Shown here: piece after piece, positions 1 through 8,019 of the stretch
Layout of the letters: each line of letters begins with the position of its first letter
Numbering within the stretch: the first letter of the stretch is position 1
Assembly (NCBI GenBank): GCA_031362265.1
Contig: JANLSE010000182.1
Span: 1 to 14,916, forward strand
DNA length: 14,916 nt
Origin: JANLSE01 sp031362265
GTDB taxonomy: Bacteria > Chloroflexota > Chloroflexia > Chloroflexales > Roseiflexaceae
Direction of reading: 5' to 3'
Made by a program: the position numbers and the translations under genes
The notes under the pieces: generated by a model
Seen by the model: the letters and a program-made list of their open reading frames with translations, nothing else
Database searches by the model: none
Told to the model about the DNA's origin: nothing

Positions 1-2100
1 ACAAAAGTGCCAGATGCTACTGAGATGGTAACATTTGCGCAAGTGCGCGCCAGTGAGATTGTATTGCAAGGCACTAGTGCGGTAAAAAACATCAGTGTTG
101 TTGTTCCATCCACGTGGCAGTTGCAGGATGCGGCTACATTGACACTTGACATGAGTGTTTTCTTTACGAGTCAGGGAACAACGTCGGGTGCAGGTTTCGG
201 TGGAGTATTGTTTGTGTCGGTAAATGATCAGCAAATTGGCCTAATCAACTTGGATAAGGTGGGCGATCAGGTTGTGAAGTTTGCGATTCCGCTAGATGTG
301 TTAAGCGCTACTAATCCAATAGCGAAGGATCGCATTAATATTAACTTTAAACTCAGTGGTGCATTTGGTTGCGATTCTGTGCAACAAACCAATGTAGTTA
401 TTCGCTCAAATTCAAGTGTTCAATTACCGCATGTTCTCGTATCGCCAAAAACTGATTTAGCGTTGTTTCCTGCGCCAATTTTTCAACCGACCTTCGACAT
501 TCCCGCTGCGTCAATTATTGTTCCCGATAACCCTAGTGCGGCTGAACTACAAGCAGCACTTGCGATGATGGCAGGGTTTGGTTTTATCACCGATGGTCGT
601 TTGTCGGTTGCTATTACGACAGCTAGCCGCTTAAGCCAACAAGAGCGAGCTGAGAATCACCTTATTATGATTGGCAAATCGGCTGCATTTAGCCAGTTGA
701 TGAATGTACCGTTTCCAGCGAAATTAGGAGGCGCACGGATTGCGCTTGCGGGAATGGCAGATGATGATGGTGTGCTGCAAATGGTGGTATCACCCTGGAA
801 TCCGCTGCGGGTTGTGTTGTCGGTAAGTGCAAATTCCGATGCAGGGATAATAAAGGCTAGCCAAGCGCTTAGTAATGGTAACTTGCGCAGTTATGTGCAG
901 CCAAACGTCGCCTTGGTTTCAAATATCCAGCCCGGTACTGTCGTACAAAACGTCGCCGCAGATCGAACCTTTATAGAACTGGGTTATGCACCGAACACCA
1001 TCACCGAGCGTTCGGGAAGCGATATCCTGATACCTTTCTATATTCCAGTTGGCGAGATGCCAAGCGGCAGCGCTTCGGTAAAGCTACTGTACAGCCATTC
1101 TGCGATGATCAATACGGAACAATCAGGTGCTTCACTCTTTCTCAATGATGAGCCAGTTGGTGGTATTCCATTTAGCCAGGAATCGACACACCTCACAACA
1201 ACGGAATTTAGTTTACCACAGGGGCTTGTTCGCCCTGGGACCAATTACCTGCGGATTGCTGCGGATCTGACACGCTTTGCCGGTTGCATCAACAACGATA
1301 GCTCAGAACTTTGGTTCACAGTTTGGCCTGAGTCGCAGCTTCATTTAGCGCTCACAAAATCAATTGGTAATGTGATTCAACCATTTAACCTGAAGAGCGT
1401 TCCAGCGGTGCTCATAACAGAACCTGATTTGAGTACAGTCGCTTTTGGTTTGGCGAAAAGTGATCCGGTGGGTTGGCAGAGTGCTGGCGAGCTCGCGTAT
1501 GTATTGGGCCAGCGTAGTAACATACAGTATGCTGGCTTTGTTGTAGCCTATGCCGATGATATCCCGCAACAGGTTCGAGAACAACAGTATCTTGTCTTAG
1601 TTGGCCGCCCAAGCCAGTTGCCTATTATTGCAGAACTCAACCAATCGCTTCCAGCACCATTTGATGCACAAAGTGATTATGCTAATGAGCACCTCATGCG
1701 GATCCAGTATCGGGTCGCCCCACAAGCAGGAGTGGGATATCTACAGGCTATTCCTTCGCCATGGAATCCGCAGCGTGGTGTATTGGCTGTACTAGGTAGT
1801 GATGAACAAGGCCTGCGTCGGGCAATGAGTGTGTTATTAGATTTAATCAAACGATCAAGAACCGATGGAAACTTGGTTATAGCTACTGAGTCACAGGTCA
1901 TCATAACTAATTCAATGAGGCCGGTTGTGCTGATGAATAATGCGAATGTCCCTGTGCCTGAGCCTGTGGTAACGCAGCAGGCTTCTCGTTGGCCGATTTG
2001 GTTATGGCCGACAATTGCGGGCACGGTTCTGTTTATTCTTGCCTTGATAGTCCTGGTATTCCGTGGGAAAATCCGCCAGTTTCGAACGAAATCTGAGTAG
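1..2100 (+). CDS. BcsB-like cellulose/exopolysaccharide synthase accessory protein (5' truncated by window start)
   Basis: The reading frame is open from base 1, so the gene probably begins before the window; a GTG at 7 is the first possible start inside it. Residues below count from that GTG. The protein has two similar halves. Each has a jelly-roll-like part ending in a Gly-Cys turn (C122 and C427), then an alpha/beta part with the motif SPWNP (262-266 and 584-588). This matches the duplicated carbohydrate-binding and flavodoxin-like layout of BcsB, the extracytoplasmic partner of the cellulose synthase BcsA. One membrane helix lies at about 662-685, followed by a short basic tail, as in BcsB, where it anchors the protein next to the synthase. 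The signal peptide is not visible because the N-terminus is missing. The synthase gene is not in the window, so the polymer is unknown and need not be cellulose. No terminator was seen after the stop. Confidence 0.8.
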   Translation, partial: TKVPDATEMVTFAQVRASEIVLQGTSAVKNISVVVPSTWQLQDAATLTLDMSVFFTSQGTTSGAGFGGVLFVSVNDQQIGLINLDKVGDQVVKFAIPLDVLSATNPIAKDRININFKLSGAFGCDSVQQTNVVIRSNSSVQLPHVLVSPKTDLALFPAPIFQPTFDIPAASIIVPDNPSAAELQAALAMMAGFGFITDGRLSVAITTASRLSQQERAENHLIMIGKSAAFSQLMNVPFPAKLGGARIALAGMADDDGVLQMVVSPWNPLRVVLSVSANSDAGIIKASQALSNGNLRSYVQPNVALVSNIQPGTVVQNVAADRTFIELGYAPNTITERSGSDILIPFYIPVGEMPSGSASVKLLYSHSAMINTEQSGASLFLNDEPVGGIPFSQESTHLTTTEFSLPQGLVRPGTNYLRIAADLTRFAGCINNDSSELWFTVWPESQLHLALTKSIGNVIQPFNLKSVPAVLITEPDLSTVAFGLAKSDPVGWQSAGELAYVLGQRSNIQYAGFVVAYADDIPQQVREQQYLVLVGRPSQLPIIAELNQSLPAPFDAQSDYANEHLMRIQYRVAPQAGVGYLQAIPSPWNPQRGVLAVLGSDEQGLRRAMSVLLDLIKRSRTDGNLVIATESQVIITNSMRPVVLMNNANVPVPEPVVTQQASRWPIWLWPTIAGTVLFILALIVLVFRGKIRQFRTKSE

Positions 2101-2205
2101 CAGATAGCCATAAGGTTCAGTGATCAATGTAATGGCTTTCGAATATGCATATGCCTCGTTTGGGTATTGGTCTCATTGACATAGCTGCGTTACTGTCAAC
2201 GAGTA

Positions 2206-2233
2206 TGGACATTGTAGTTCTCATTGCTATACA
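2206..2233 (+). promoter_or_regulatory. Candidate sigma-70-type promoter for the sugar dehydrogenase gene
   Basis: TGGACA (2206-2211) and TATACA (2228-2233) are separated by 16 bases and lie 26 bases upstream of the chosen ATG. Just upstream is a 6-base inverted repeat, TTGACA (2176-2181) and TGTCAA (2194-2199), which could be an operator. This is pattern matching only. Confidence 0.45.
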
Positions 2234-2259
2234 AATAATCAATGCTCAGGAGGTCTGAT

Positions 2260-4620
2260 ATGCAATTCGCGAAGAGCTTCTTTGCATGTATACGTTCGTC
2301 ACATTGGCTGCTGGGTGTGCTACTGTTGAGTATTCTGGCGATGCCCAGCCCTTCAGCACAGGCTGCGGTCACGTTTAGCGAACCTGGGTTTGTCAGTGAG
2401 GTTGTGATCTCGCCACTTGGTAGTCCAGTACCGCTGACTGATCTGACTTCATTTGCTTGGACACCAACTGGCGATAAATTATTCTTGGCGCACAAATCAG
2501 GGCGGGTGACAGTAGCGACTCATAATGTGGATGGCACATACCAAATACTATCAGCGAGTTTTGCTAATATTGGTTTTGAGGCCAATAATGTGAATGATCG
2601 CGGGCTGGTAAGTATTACTGTTGACCCAGCATGGCCGACGAAACCGTATCTTTATCTACTGTTTGTATACGATCCACCCGAGATACAGAGCTTCGTACCA
2701 GGTCCTGGTGAGACGACACGTGGTGCGCCAAATGGTGGTGGCTCGCGTGTATCACGGCTGATCCGAATTGAGGCAAACCCGGCGCAAGCTTATAACCGGG
2801 CGAAGTTTGTAACGGGTGCCGAGCCAATTGAATTGGTTCTGTTAGGAAATAATAGCACCTATGCCAATATTGGGGATCCTGTTGGGGATTTCTCGCCCAC
2901 CATGCCACCATCGTGTGAGAATAATGGTATTTATGTAGAAGATTGTTTGCCCATAGATAGCTCGACTCACTCGGTAGGCCAGGTTCAATTTGGGCCGGAT
3001 GGCAAATTATGGGTCAGTACGGGCGATGGCGCAGAGTTTAATTTTGTTGATCCAAAAGCATTGCGAGTGCTGGATGTCGATAGCTTGGCAGGCAAGATTC
3101 TCCGCATCAACCCAGATACTGGGCAGGGATTATCGGACAACCCGTTTTATGATGGTGATCCAACCAGCAATCGCTCACGTGTGGTGAGCTATGGGCTACG
3201 TAACCCATTTCGTTATACACTACATCCGACGACCGGTGAGTTGTATATTGGCGATGTTGGATGGAATGTCTGGGAAGAAATTAACCGCGGTAAGGGTAAA
3301 AACTTTGGCTGGCCCTGCTATGAAGGCAATAATGCTGGTAATCTGGAGCAGCCCGGCTATAAGAATGATACTGCGACGAGCTCTACATGCGCTTCGTTAT
3401 ACAGTAATGCTGCAACGGTTACTGCCCCACTATACAGCTATCCGCAGATTCATTCAGATGGCGCAGCATTAGCAGGTGCGTTCTACACGGGAACTGACTA
3501 CCCGGGGCGATATCGAGATTCATTATTTGTATTTGATTATGCGCTCAATCGTATTCAATACCTTACTTTCGATGGTCCAAATGGTACTGGAAACGCGACC
3601 GCGCATGATTTTGCTACCGATCTAGCACCTAATGGTGGCGCACCAGTACAGCTCTCACGTGGGCCAGGTGGTGATACCGATCTCTATTATGTTGTGCTCA
3701 ATGGTGATAATAGCGAACTCCGCCGGATTCGCTATACTGGTGACAATACACCTCCAGATGCGGTGATGAATGCTAGCCCAACCGATGGCCTAACTCCTTT
3801 GACAGTGAATTTCTCCGCTACTGGAAGTTCGGATGTTGATGGCGATTACCCATTGAGTTATAGCTGGAATTTTGGTGATGGTAGCCCACTTGCAACTGGA
3901 TCAACAGCGAGCCATGTCTATACTATGACTGGAACATTTCAGGCTGTGTTGACTGTAACCGATTCGCGTGGTGAAGTGAGTACGGTGCAGCGGACAATTT
4001 CGCCTGGCAATAATGCACCAGTGGTTCAAATCACTGCGCCAATCAGCGGTACAACCTATCGGGTGGTTTTGGATACACTTACATTCTCGGCTACAGCGAG
4101 TGATGCGCAAGATATTACCATTCCAGCGGCACAGATTGAGTGGCGAGGAATTCTTCACCATGATAATCATATTCATCCGGATGTGCCTATTCAGGTTAAC
4201 GCAAATCATCTGGGAGGGAGCCTCACACCTGAGGATCATGGTGATAATACATGGGTTGAGCTCTGTGTTACTGTAACGGATAGTGGTGGTTTGAGTGCGA
4301 GCGACTGTATCGAGCTACGCCCGAAAAAGGTAGCTTATACCTTCGCGAGTTCACCAAGCGGGTTGCTGATTACTTATGAAGGCATTTCGTATGCAACACC
4401 CTTTACCATGCAGACGAATCAGAATGCCACGCAACAAATCATTGTGTCTCCCATTCAAGGTGCCTATAGCTTTAGTGGTTGGTTCAATGGCACGAGCCCC
4501 CTATCTAGCTTATCGTCGTATAACCTCCATATTGGAAATACGCCAAAGACCATTTCGGCGCACTATGTTCTTACTTCACCGCCGCAGCGCCATATCTATC
4601 TACCACGCATCAGGCGATAA
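2260..4620 (+). CDS. Secreted PQQ-dependent sugar dehydrogenase-like protein with PKD and C-terminal repeat modules
   Basis: The start chosen is ATG 2260, 6 bases after a perfect AGGAGG (2248-2253). The ATG at 2242 has no such site and would place AGGAGG inside the gene. The 786-residue product starts with a signal peptide (hydrophobic core about 16-28, probable cleavage after SAQA at 32-35). Residues about 40-490 form a six-bladed propeller of the glucose/sorbosone dehydrogenase family. Typical motifs are FGPDGKLWVSTGD, GKILRINPDTG and GDVGWNVWEEIN; H237 and R314-N315 appear to match the active-site His and Arg-Asn of soluble PQQ glucose dehydrogenase. A PKD domain follows at about 498-583 (WNFGDG 536-541), then an Ig-like linker to about 690, then a bacterial-repeat (InlB B-type) module around FSGWFNG. 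The protein ends in IYLPRIRR. It likely oxidises a sugar or aldose outside the membrane; substrate and PQQ use are not proven. It seems to be transcribed alone. Confidence 0.85.
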   Translation: MQFAKSFFACIRSSHWLLGVLLLSILAMPSPSAQAAVTFSEPGFVSEVVISPLGSPVPLTDLTSFAWTPTGDKLFLAHKSGRVTVATHNVDGTYQILSASFANIGFEANNVNDRGLVSITVDPAWPTKPYLYLLFVYDPPEIQSFVPGPGETTRGAPNGGGSRVSRLIRIEANPAQAYNRAKFVTGAEPIELVLLGNNSTYANIGDPVGDFSPTMPPSCENNGIYVEDCLPIDSSTHSVGQVQFGPDGKLWVSTGDGAEFNFVDPKALRVLDVDSLAGKILRINPDTGQGLSDNPFYDGDPTSNRSRVVSYGLRNPFRYTLHPTTGELYIGDVGWNVWEEINRGKGKNFGWPCYEGNNAGNLEQPGYKNDTATSSTCASLYSNAATVTAPLYSYPQIHSDGAALAGAFYTGTDYPGRYRDSLFVFDYALNRIQYLTFDGPNGTGNATAHDFATDLAPNGGAPVQLSRGPGGDTDLYYVVLNGDNSELRRIRYTGDNTPPDAVMNASPTDGLTPLTVNFSATGSSDVDGDYPLSYSWNFGDGSPLATGSTASHVYTMTGTFQAVLTVTDSRGEVSTVQRTISPGNNAPVVQITAPISGTTYRVVLDTLTFSATASDAQDITIPAAQIEWRGILHHDNHIHPDVPIQVNANHLGGSLTPEDHGDNTWVELCVTVTDSGGLSASDCIELRPKKVAYTFASSPSGLLITYEGISYATPFTMQTNQNATQQIIVSPIQGAYSFSGWFNGTSPLSSLSSYNLHIGNTPKTISAHYVLTSPPQRHIYLPRIRR

Positions 4621-4639
4621 CTCGCATTAGGTTTCCGTT

Positions 4640-4688
4640 CAATACTCCGCATATGTGGTTACAAAGTGATCACATATGCGGAGTATTG
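4640..4688 (+). terminator. Long perfect hairpin after the sugar dehydrogenase gene
   Basis: CAATACTCCGCATATGTG (4640-4657) is perfectly complementary to 4671-4688. The 13 bases between can pair further with wobble, leaving a three-base AAA loop. It starts 20 bases after the stop. Only a poor T run follows (TGTT), so it may act as a terminator, an mRNA 3'-end stabiliser or another palindromic element. Confidence 0.6.
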
Positions 4689-4743
4689 TGTTAAAGCCGA
4701 AGCTTCTAGCCGCATAATATTCTTTCGATGTTTCTGGCAGTGG

Positions 4744-4749
4744 TACAAT
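4744..4749 (+). promoter_or_regulatory. Candidate -10 element for the 16-residue-repeat membrane protein gene
   Basis: TACAAT at 4744-4749 lies 29 bases before the ATG at 4779. No convincing -35 box is present; the best is TTTCGA at 4723-4728 with a 15-base spacer. The preceding hairpin suggests a new transcript begins here. Confidence 0.3.
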
Positions 4750-4778
4750 GAATAGATACCACACAAAAGGAGCATCAT

Positions 4779-5438
4779 ATGGCACAGGATATACAACATC
4801 AGAAGCGCTCACTTGTTGGGCGTCTGACACAGGCATGGAGAACATCTGAATCGAGTGCTGAGGTCGCAGGCGAGCATGTGGAGATGCGCTCTTCAAGTGC
4901 AGGAATCGTCAAAGCCGAGCGGGTTGCACTCACCCGTAGTTCGGCACGCGATATTGCGGCCAGCGAAGATCTGACAATGACACTGAGTTCGGCGATGCGG
5001 GTGCATGTGGGCGGTGATGCGAGTATCACTGGTAGTGCGGCGGTGTCGCTGGCCGCGACAGGCGATGCGCGTGTGGATGGCAGCTCGGTGGGTATGCTTG
5101 TCAGCCGGCGGGCGCAGGTTGAATCAGGCACGATTGGCATATTAATAGCTCGTGACGCACAGCTAAGTGGTACAAGCCGGGTGTTGATTGCGACACGTGA
5201 GGCATTCATCTTGGGCGCGATGATCGGGATTTTCCTCCCGCTGGTGCGCTACCTGCTGCAACGCTTTGCACCACCTCCTGTGGCTCAGGAAGAGAGCACC
5301 CGGCCCTGGTATATTCAATTTGGGCTTTGGTTTGGTGGGCTGGCGCTACGATTGGGTTTGATTGGCGTGGGTGGGTGGTTGATCTATCGTACGGTGCGGC
5401 AGCGCGCTGAGCGGCTACTTCCGTTTCTGCGGCGATAG
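4779..5438 (+). CDS. Unrecognised membrane protein with about eight tandem 16-residue repeats (predicted beta-solenoid)
   Basis: The ATG follows AAGGAG (4767-4772) by 6 bases. I do not recognise a named family for this 219-residue protein. Residues 22-147 divide into eight units of 16 residues (one has 14), starting at 22, 38, 54, 70, 86, 102, 118 and 132. Units tend to begin Ser-Ser or Thr-Ser and to alternate small or hydrophobic residues (Ala, Val, Ile, Leu) with polar ones, as in beta-helix or bactofilin-like stacks. The last unit runs into a hydrophobic segment (about 141-160), then a proline-rich charged loop (164-177) and a second hydrophobic segment (about 178-203) with a basic Arg-rich end. 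There is no cleavable signal peptide, so the repeat region may be cytoplasmic and tethered to the membrane by the C-terminal hairpin. The DNA glycosylase gene follows 48 bases later and may be cotranscribed. The repeat reading is direct; the fold and any scaffold role are inference. Confidence 0.85.
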   Translation: MAQDIQHQKRSLVGRLTQAWRTSESSAEVAGEHVEMRSSSAGIVKAERVALTRSSARDIAASEDLTMTLSSAMRVHVGGDASITGSAAVSLAATGDARVDGSSVGMLVSRRAQVESGTIGILIARDAQLSGTSRVLIATREAFILGAMIGIFLPLVRYLLQRFAPPPVAQEESTRPWYIQFGLWFGGLALRLGLIGVGGWLIYRTVRQRAERLLPFLRR

Positions 5439-5486
5439 CACCCAGCTCCAAGACGATTGATTATTCGCAAGAAGGCGAGGTATGAA

Positions 5487-6395
5487 GTGACACCCCTGGC
5501 AACCACCTCGGGCATTCTACCTGTAATACCACCCTTTAGTTTTGATCATTCGCTCGATTTTATGGCAGGGTTTGGGCCACTACGCGACGATATACAGGTG
5601 GTGGATAGAACTGCTACCTGTACACTCTCAATCGCAGGGCAAGCAATTGTTGCGCGCTTAATCGCCACACCGGATGCCGAGCGACCTGCATTAGCATATA
5701 CCTTATGGTCGGGTGCGCCATTCAATATGCTATTGGTACAGGCTGTTGAGCGCCGATTAAGTTTTTTCCTGAGCCTTCAGGATCAACTTGGTCCATTCTA
5801 TGAACTAGCGGAGGGCGATGAGTCGTTCTCCCCGATTGTGCAGCAGCTGCATGGCTACCATCAGGTCAAATTCCCGAGCGCTTTTGAGAATGCCGTTTGG
5901 GCTGTGCTTTCGCAGCGCAACACGCTTACTTCCGCACGCACGATGCGATCAGCACTTGTTGCTCGGTATGGAGCGCAGCTTGAGGTAGATGGGCGCGTAT
6001 GGCGAGCATTCCCGGAACCAGCTGTGATTGCAGGCGCAACGAGTGGTGAGGTTGGATCGGTTGTACGGCATACCCAGAAGGGCCCGGCTGTCGCTGCGGT
6101 TGCAGATGCTTTTAGCCAGGTCGACGAGCGCTGGCTGCAGATTGCGCCATACGATGAGGCATTGCGCTGGTTACTCACTATTCATGGGATTGGGCCGTGG
6201 GGAGCGAGCTTTGTCATGTTGCGTGGCTTGGGGCGGATGGAACGGCTGCCAAATGGTGAGCGCAAGCTCCTTGCAGCAATTGGGCTGCATTATAATCGTG
6301 CTGGGCCAGTTAGCGAGCGCGAGGCTGCGGTATTGGCTGCGCGATATGGAGCGTATCAGGGGTATTGGGCGCATTATTTGCGTGCCGTCGGATGA
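5487..6395 (+). CDS. AlkA-type DNA-3-methyladenine glycosylase-like protein (HhH-GPD family)
   Basis: The frame could open at TTG 5457, but GTG 5487 is preferred because GAGG (5477-5480) lies 6 bases upstream; this gives 302 residues. The N-terminal part (to about 125) resembles the mixed alpha/beta domain of AlkA proteins. The HhH-GPD part runs from about 129, beginning FPSAFENAVWAVLSQ, to about 290. The helix-hairpin-helix motif HGIGPW is at 233-238, followed by GASFVMLRGLGRMERLP. AlkA enzymes excise alkylated bases such as 3-methyladenine and start base excision repair. In them a catalytic Asp follows the Leu-Pro or Phe-Pro after the hairpin; here the local sequence is LPNGERKL, so Glu258 takes that place. 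The enzyme may be altered in activity or a non-canonical paralogue. It is probably cotranscribed with the preceding repeat protein, though no functional link is evident. Confidence 0.8.
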   Translation: MTPLATTSGILPVIPPFSFDHSLDFMAGFGPLRDDIQVVDRTATCTLSIAGQAIVARLIATPDAERPALAYTLWSGAPFNMLLVQAVERRLSFFLSLQDQLGPFYELAEGDESFSPIVQQLHGYHQVKFPSAFENAVWAVLSQRNTLTSARTMRSALVARYGAQLEVDGRVWRAFPEPAVIAGATSGEVGSVVRHTQKGPAVAAVADAFSQVDERWLQIAPYDEALRWLLTIHGIGPWGASFVMLRGLGRMERLPNGERKLLAAIGLHYNRAGPVSEREAAVLAARYGAYQGYWAHYLRAVG

Positions 6396-6435
6396 GCAGA
6401 TTGTGGATCATTTCTGCAACGATCCACAATCCTGC
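6396..6435. terminator. Hairpin between convergent genes, possible bidirectional terminator
   Basis: GATTGTGGATC (6399-6409) pairs perfectly with 6421-6431, and the stem extends through GCAG/CTGC with one bulged C, around an 11-base loop. It fits within the 46 bases between the glycosylase stop (6395) and the malQ stop (6442). Neither side has a clear T run. Confidence 0.6.
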
Positions 6436-6441
6436 CGTAGA

Positions 6442-7947
6442 TCATCCGCTATGGAGCCGCCCATAGAGTTTTGTGAGGAGTTTGAGTCGTTCGGCAACCA
6501 TGGGTTGAAGCATATCGGGGGTATAGCGCCAGCCCCAATTTCCCCCAAGCCGGCCAGGCATGTTCATACGTGCCTCTGTGCCAAGGCTATAGAGATCCTG
6601 CATTGGCACGACCGCCGTATTTGCAACGGAAGCGAATGCAACACGGATCAGATCCCAGCTCATATCACTACCCTCACGCCCAAGGTAAAGTTGTGTGAAT
6701 GTGCGCTCGTTTTCGGAGCAAGCATGCCACCAACCCATGGTTGTATCGTTATCGTGGGTGCCAGTATACACAACACTATTGTGGGTGTGATTATGCGGTA
6801 GGTAGGGATCTGTGCCAGTTCCACCAAACCCAAATTGGAGGACGATCATACCAGGGAAGCCGAACTGCTCGCGCAATGCTACGACATCAGGGGTGATTAA
6901 GCCAAGATCCTCAGCAATAATCGGGAGCTTGCCAAGCGCCTGCTCAAGCGCTGTGAAGAGTGCTGCGTTCGGCCCATCGACCCAGTGCCCATTCATGGCG
7001 GTTTCTTCATCGCCAGGTACTTCCCAATAGGCAGCAAACCCGCGGAAGTGATCGAGCCGCACAATATCAACGAGCCGTAATACCGCACTGACGCGTTCGA
7101 TCCACCAAGCATAGCCTTGGGCTGCAAGAACATCCCAGCGGAAGAGCGGGTTTCCCCAGCGCTGGCCTGTTTCGCTGAAGTAATCTGGTGGAACCCCAGC
7201 TATCACAGAAGGATTTCCTGCTTCATCGAGGAAGAACAGTTCGGGGTTGGCCCATACATCGGCACTATCATATGCCACAAAAATTGGGATGTCACCAATA
7301 ATCTGAATGCCACGTTGATTTGCATATTCCCGTAGCGCTCCCCACTGGCGGAAGAAGAGCCATTGCGCAAAGATTTGGAAGGTGTATTCGTCTGGAAGTG
7401 CTACGCTGCGGGCATGCTCGATTGCTTGTGGATCGCGGCGCTTCAATTCTGGTGCCCATGTGTTCCAGGCAGCACCCTCATGCGCCGATTTGAGGGCTGC
7501 AAAGAGTGCATATTCATCGAGCCAGCGGCCCTCACCTGCGCGAAATGCTTCAAATTCCTTGTGGAGGGCTGGATTTGTGGAGGTTATGAATTGGGCATAG
7601 GAACGGCGCAGTAGTTGCTGTTTATATGGGATCACCCAGCCATAATCGACATGGCTATCCGGGAAGGCTGGGCAATCTGCCAGATCTGCTTCGGTGAGAA
7701 GCCCTTCAGCGAGCAGAAGATCTGGGCTGACCAGTAATGGGTTACCAGCGAATGAAGAGAAACTCTGGTATGGTGAATCGCCATACCCAGTTGGCCCAAG
7801 TGGCATAACTTGCCAGAGCTGTTGACCGGCCTGTTCCAGAAAATCGATCAACTGGTACGCAGAAGCTCCAAGATCGCCAATTCCCCAGCGCGAGGGGAAC
7901 GATGTCGGATGGATAAGAACGCCACTCTTGCGCAGGGTTGTTGTCAT
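6442..7947 (-). CDS. malQ: 4-alpha-glucanotransferase (amylomaltase, GH77)
   Basis: This enzyme transfers alpha-1,4-glucan segments between oligosaccharides in maltodextrin and glycogen metabolism, in the cytoplasm. ATG 7947 is chosen because GAGGA lies 4 bases upstream; the frame extends to a GTG at 7965 that would cover that site. The 501-residue product has the length of the short (Thermus-type) amylomaltases. The N-terminus GVLIHPTSFPSRWGIGDLG is typical. Catalytic motifs are RLDHFRGF with nucleophile D299, IIAEDLG with acid/base E346, and THDNDT with D399. LPHNHTHNSVVYTGTHD lies just before the last. No missing residue or frameshift was seen. It is the last gene of the probable argJ, HPD-protein, malQ transcript, 72 bases after the preceding stop. 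No glycogen gene is adjacent in the window. Confidence 0.96.
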   Translation of the reverse strand: MTTTLRKSGVLIHPTSFPSRWGIGDLGASAYQLIDFLEQAGQQLWQVMPLGPTGYGDSPYQSFSSFAGNPLLVSPDLLLAEGLLTEADLADCPAFPDSHVDYGWVIPYKQQLLRRSYAQFITSTNPALHKEFEAFRAGEGRWLDEYALFAALKSAHEGAAWNTWAPELKRRDPQAIEHARSVALPDEYTFQIFAQWLFFRQWGALREYANQRGIQIIGDIPIFVAYDSADVWANPELFFLDEAGNPSVIAGVPPDYFSETGQRWGNPLFRWDVLAAQGYAWWIERVSAVLRLVDIVRLDHFRGFAAYWEVPGDEETAMNGHWVDGPNAALFTALEQALGKLPIIAEDLGLITPDVVALREQFGFPGMIVLQFGFGGTGTDPYLPHNHTHNSVVYTGTHDNDTTMGWWHACSENERTFTQLYLGREGSDMSWDLIRVAFASVANTAVVPMQDLYSLGTEARMNMPGRLGGNWGWRYTPDMLQPMVAERLKLLTKLYGRLHSG

Positions 7948-7975
7948 ATGATCCTCATTTCGCACTGACTACGAT

Positions 7976-8000
7976 GATATGTGTGTCACATCTACATATC
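7976..8000. promoter_or_regulatory. Small inverted repeat upstream of malQ
   Basis: GATATGT (7976-7982) and ACATATC (7994-8000) form a 7-base inverted repeat around 11 bases that contain part of the small palindrome TGTGTCACA. It lies between the HPD-protein stop and the malQ start. It could be an operator, a processing hairpin or chance. No good promoter was seen for malQ alone. Confidence 0.25.
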
Positions 8001-8019
8001 TGGTGTGGATTTTCATCAA

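Noticed and set aside
2176..2199. TTGACA...TGTCAA as a second promoter for the dehydrogenase.
   Set aside because: No acceptable -10 box lies 16-18 bases after TTGACA; it is kept only as a possible operator.
4799..5209. A 136-codon minus-strand frame opposite the 16-residue-repeat protein.
   Set aside because: It mirrors the repeat coding sequence and gives a low-complexity Ser/Ala/Thr product without a family match.
6028..6801. A 257-codon + strand frame spanning the glycosylase end and the malQ 3' end.
   Set aside because: It overlaps two well-supported genes in other frames and crosses the hairpin between them; its product is rich in Cys, Arg and Ser with no recognisable domain.
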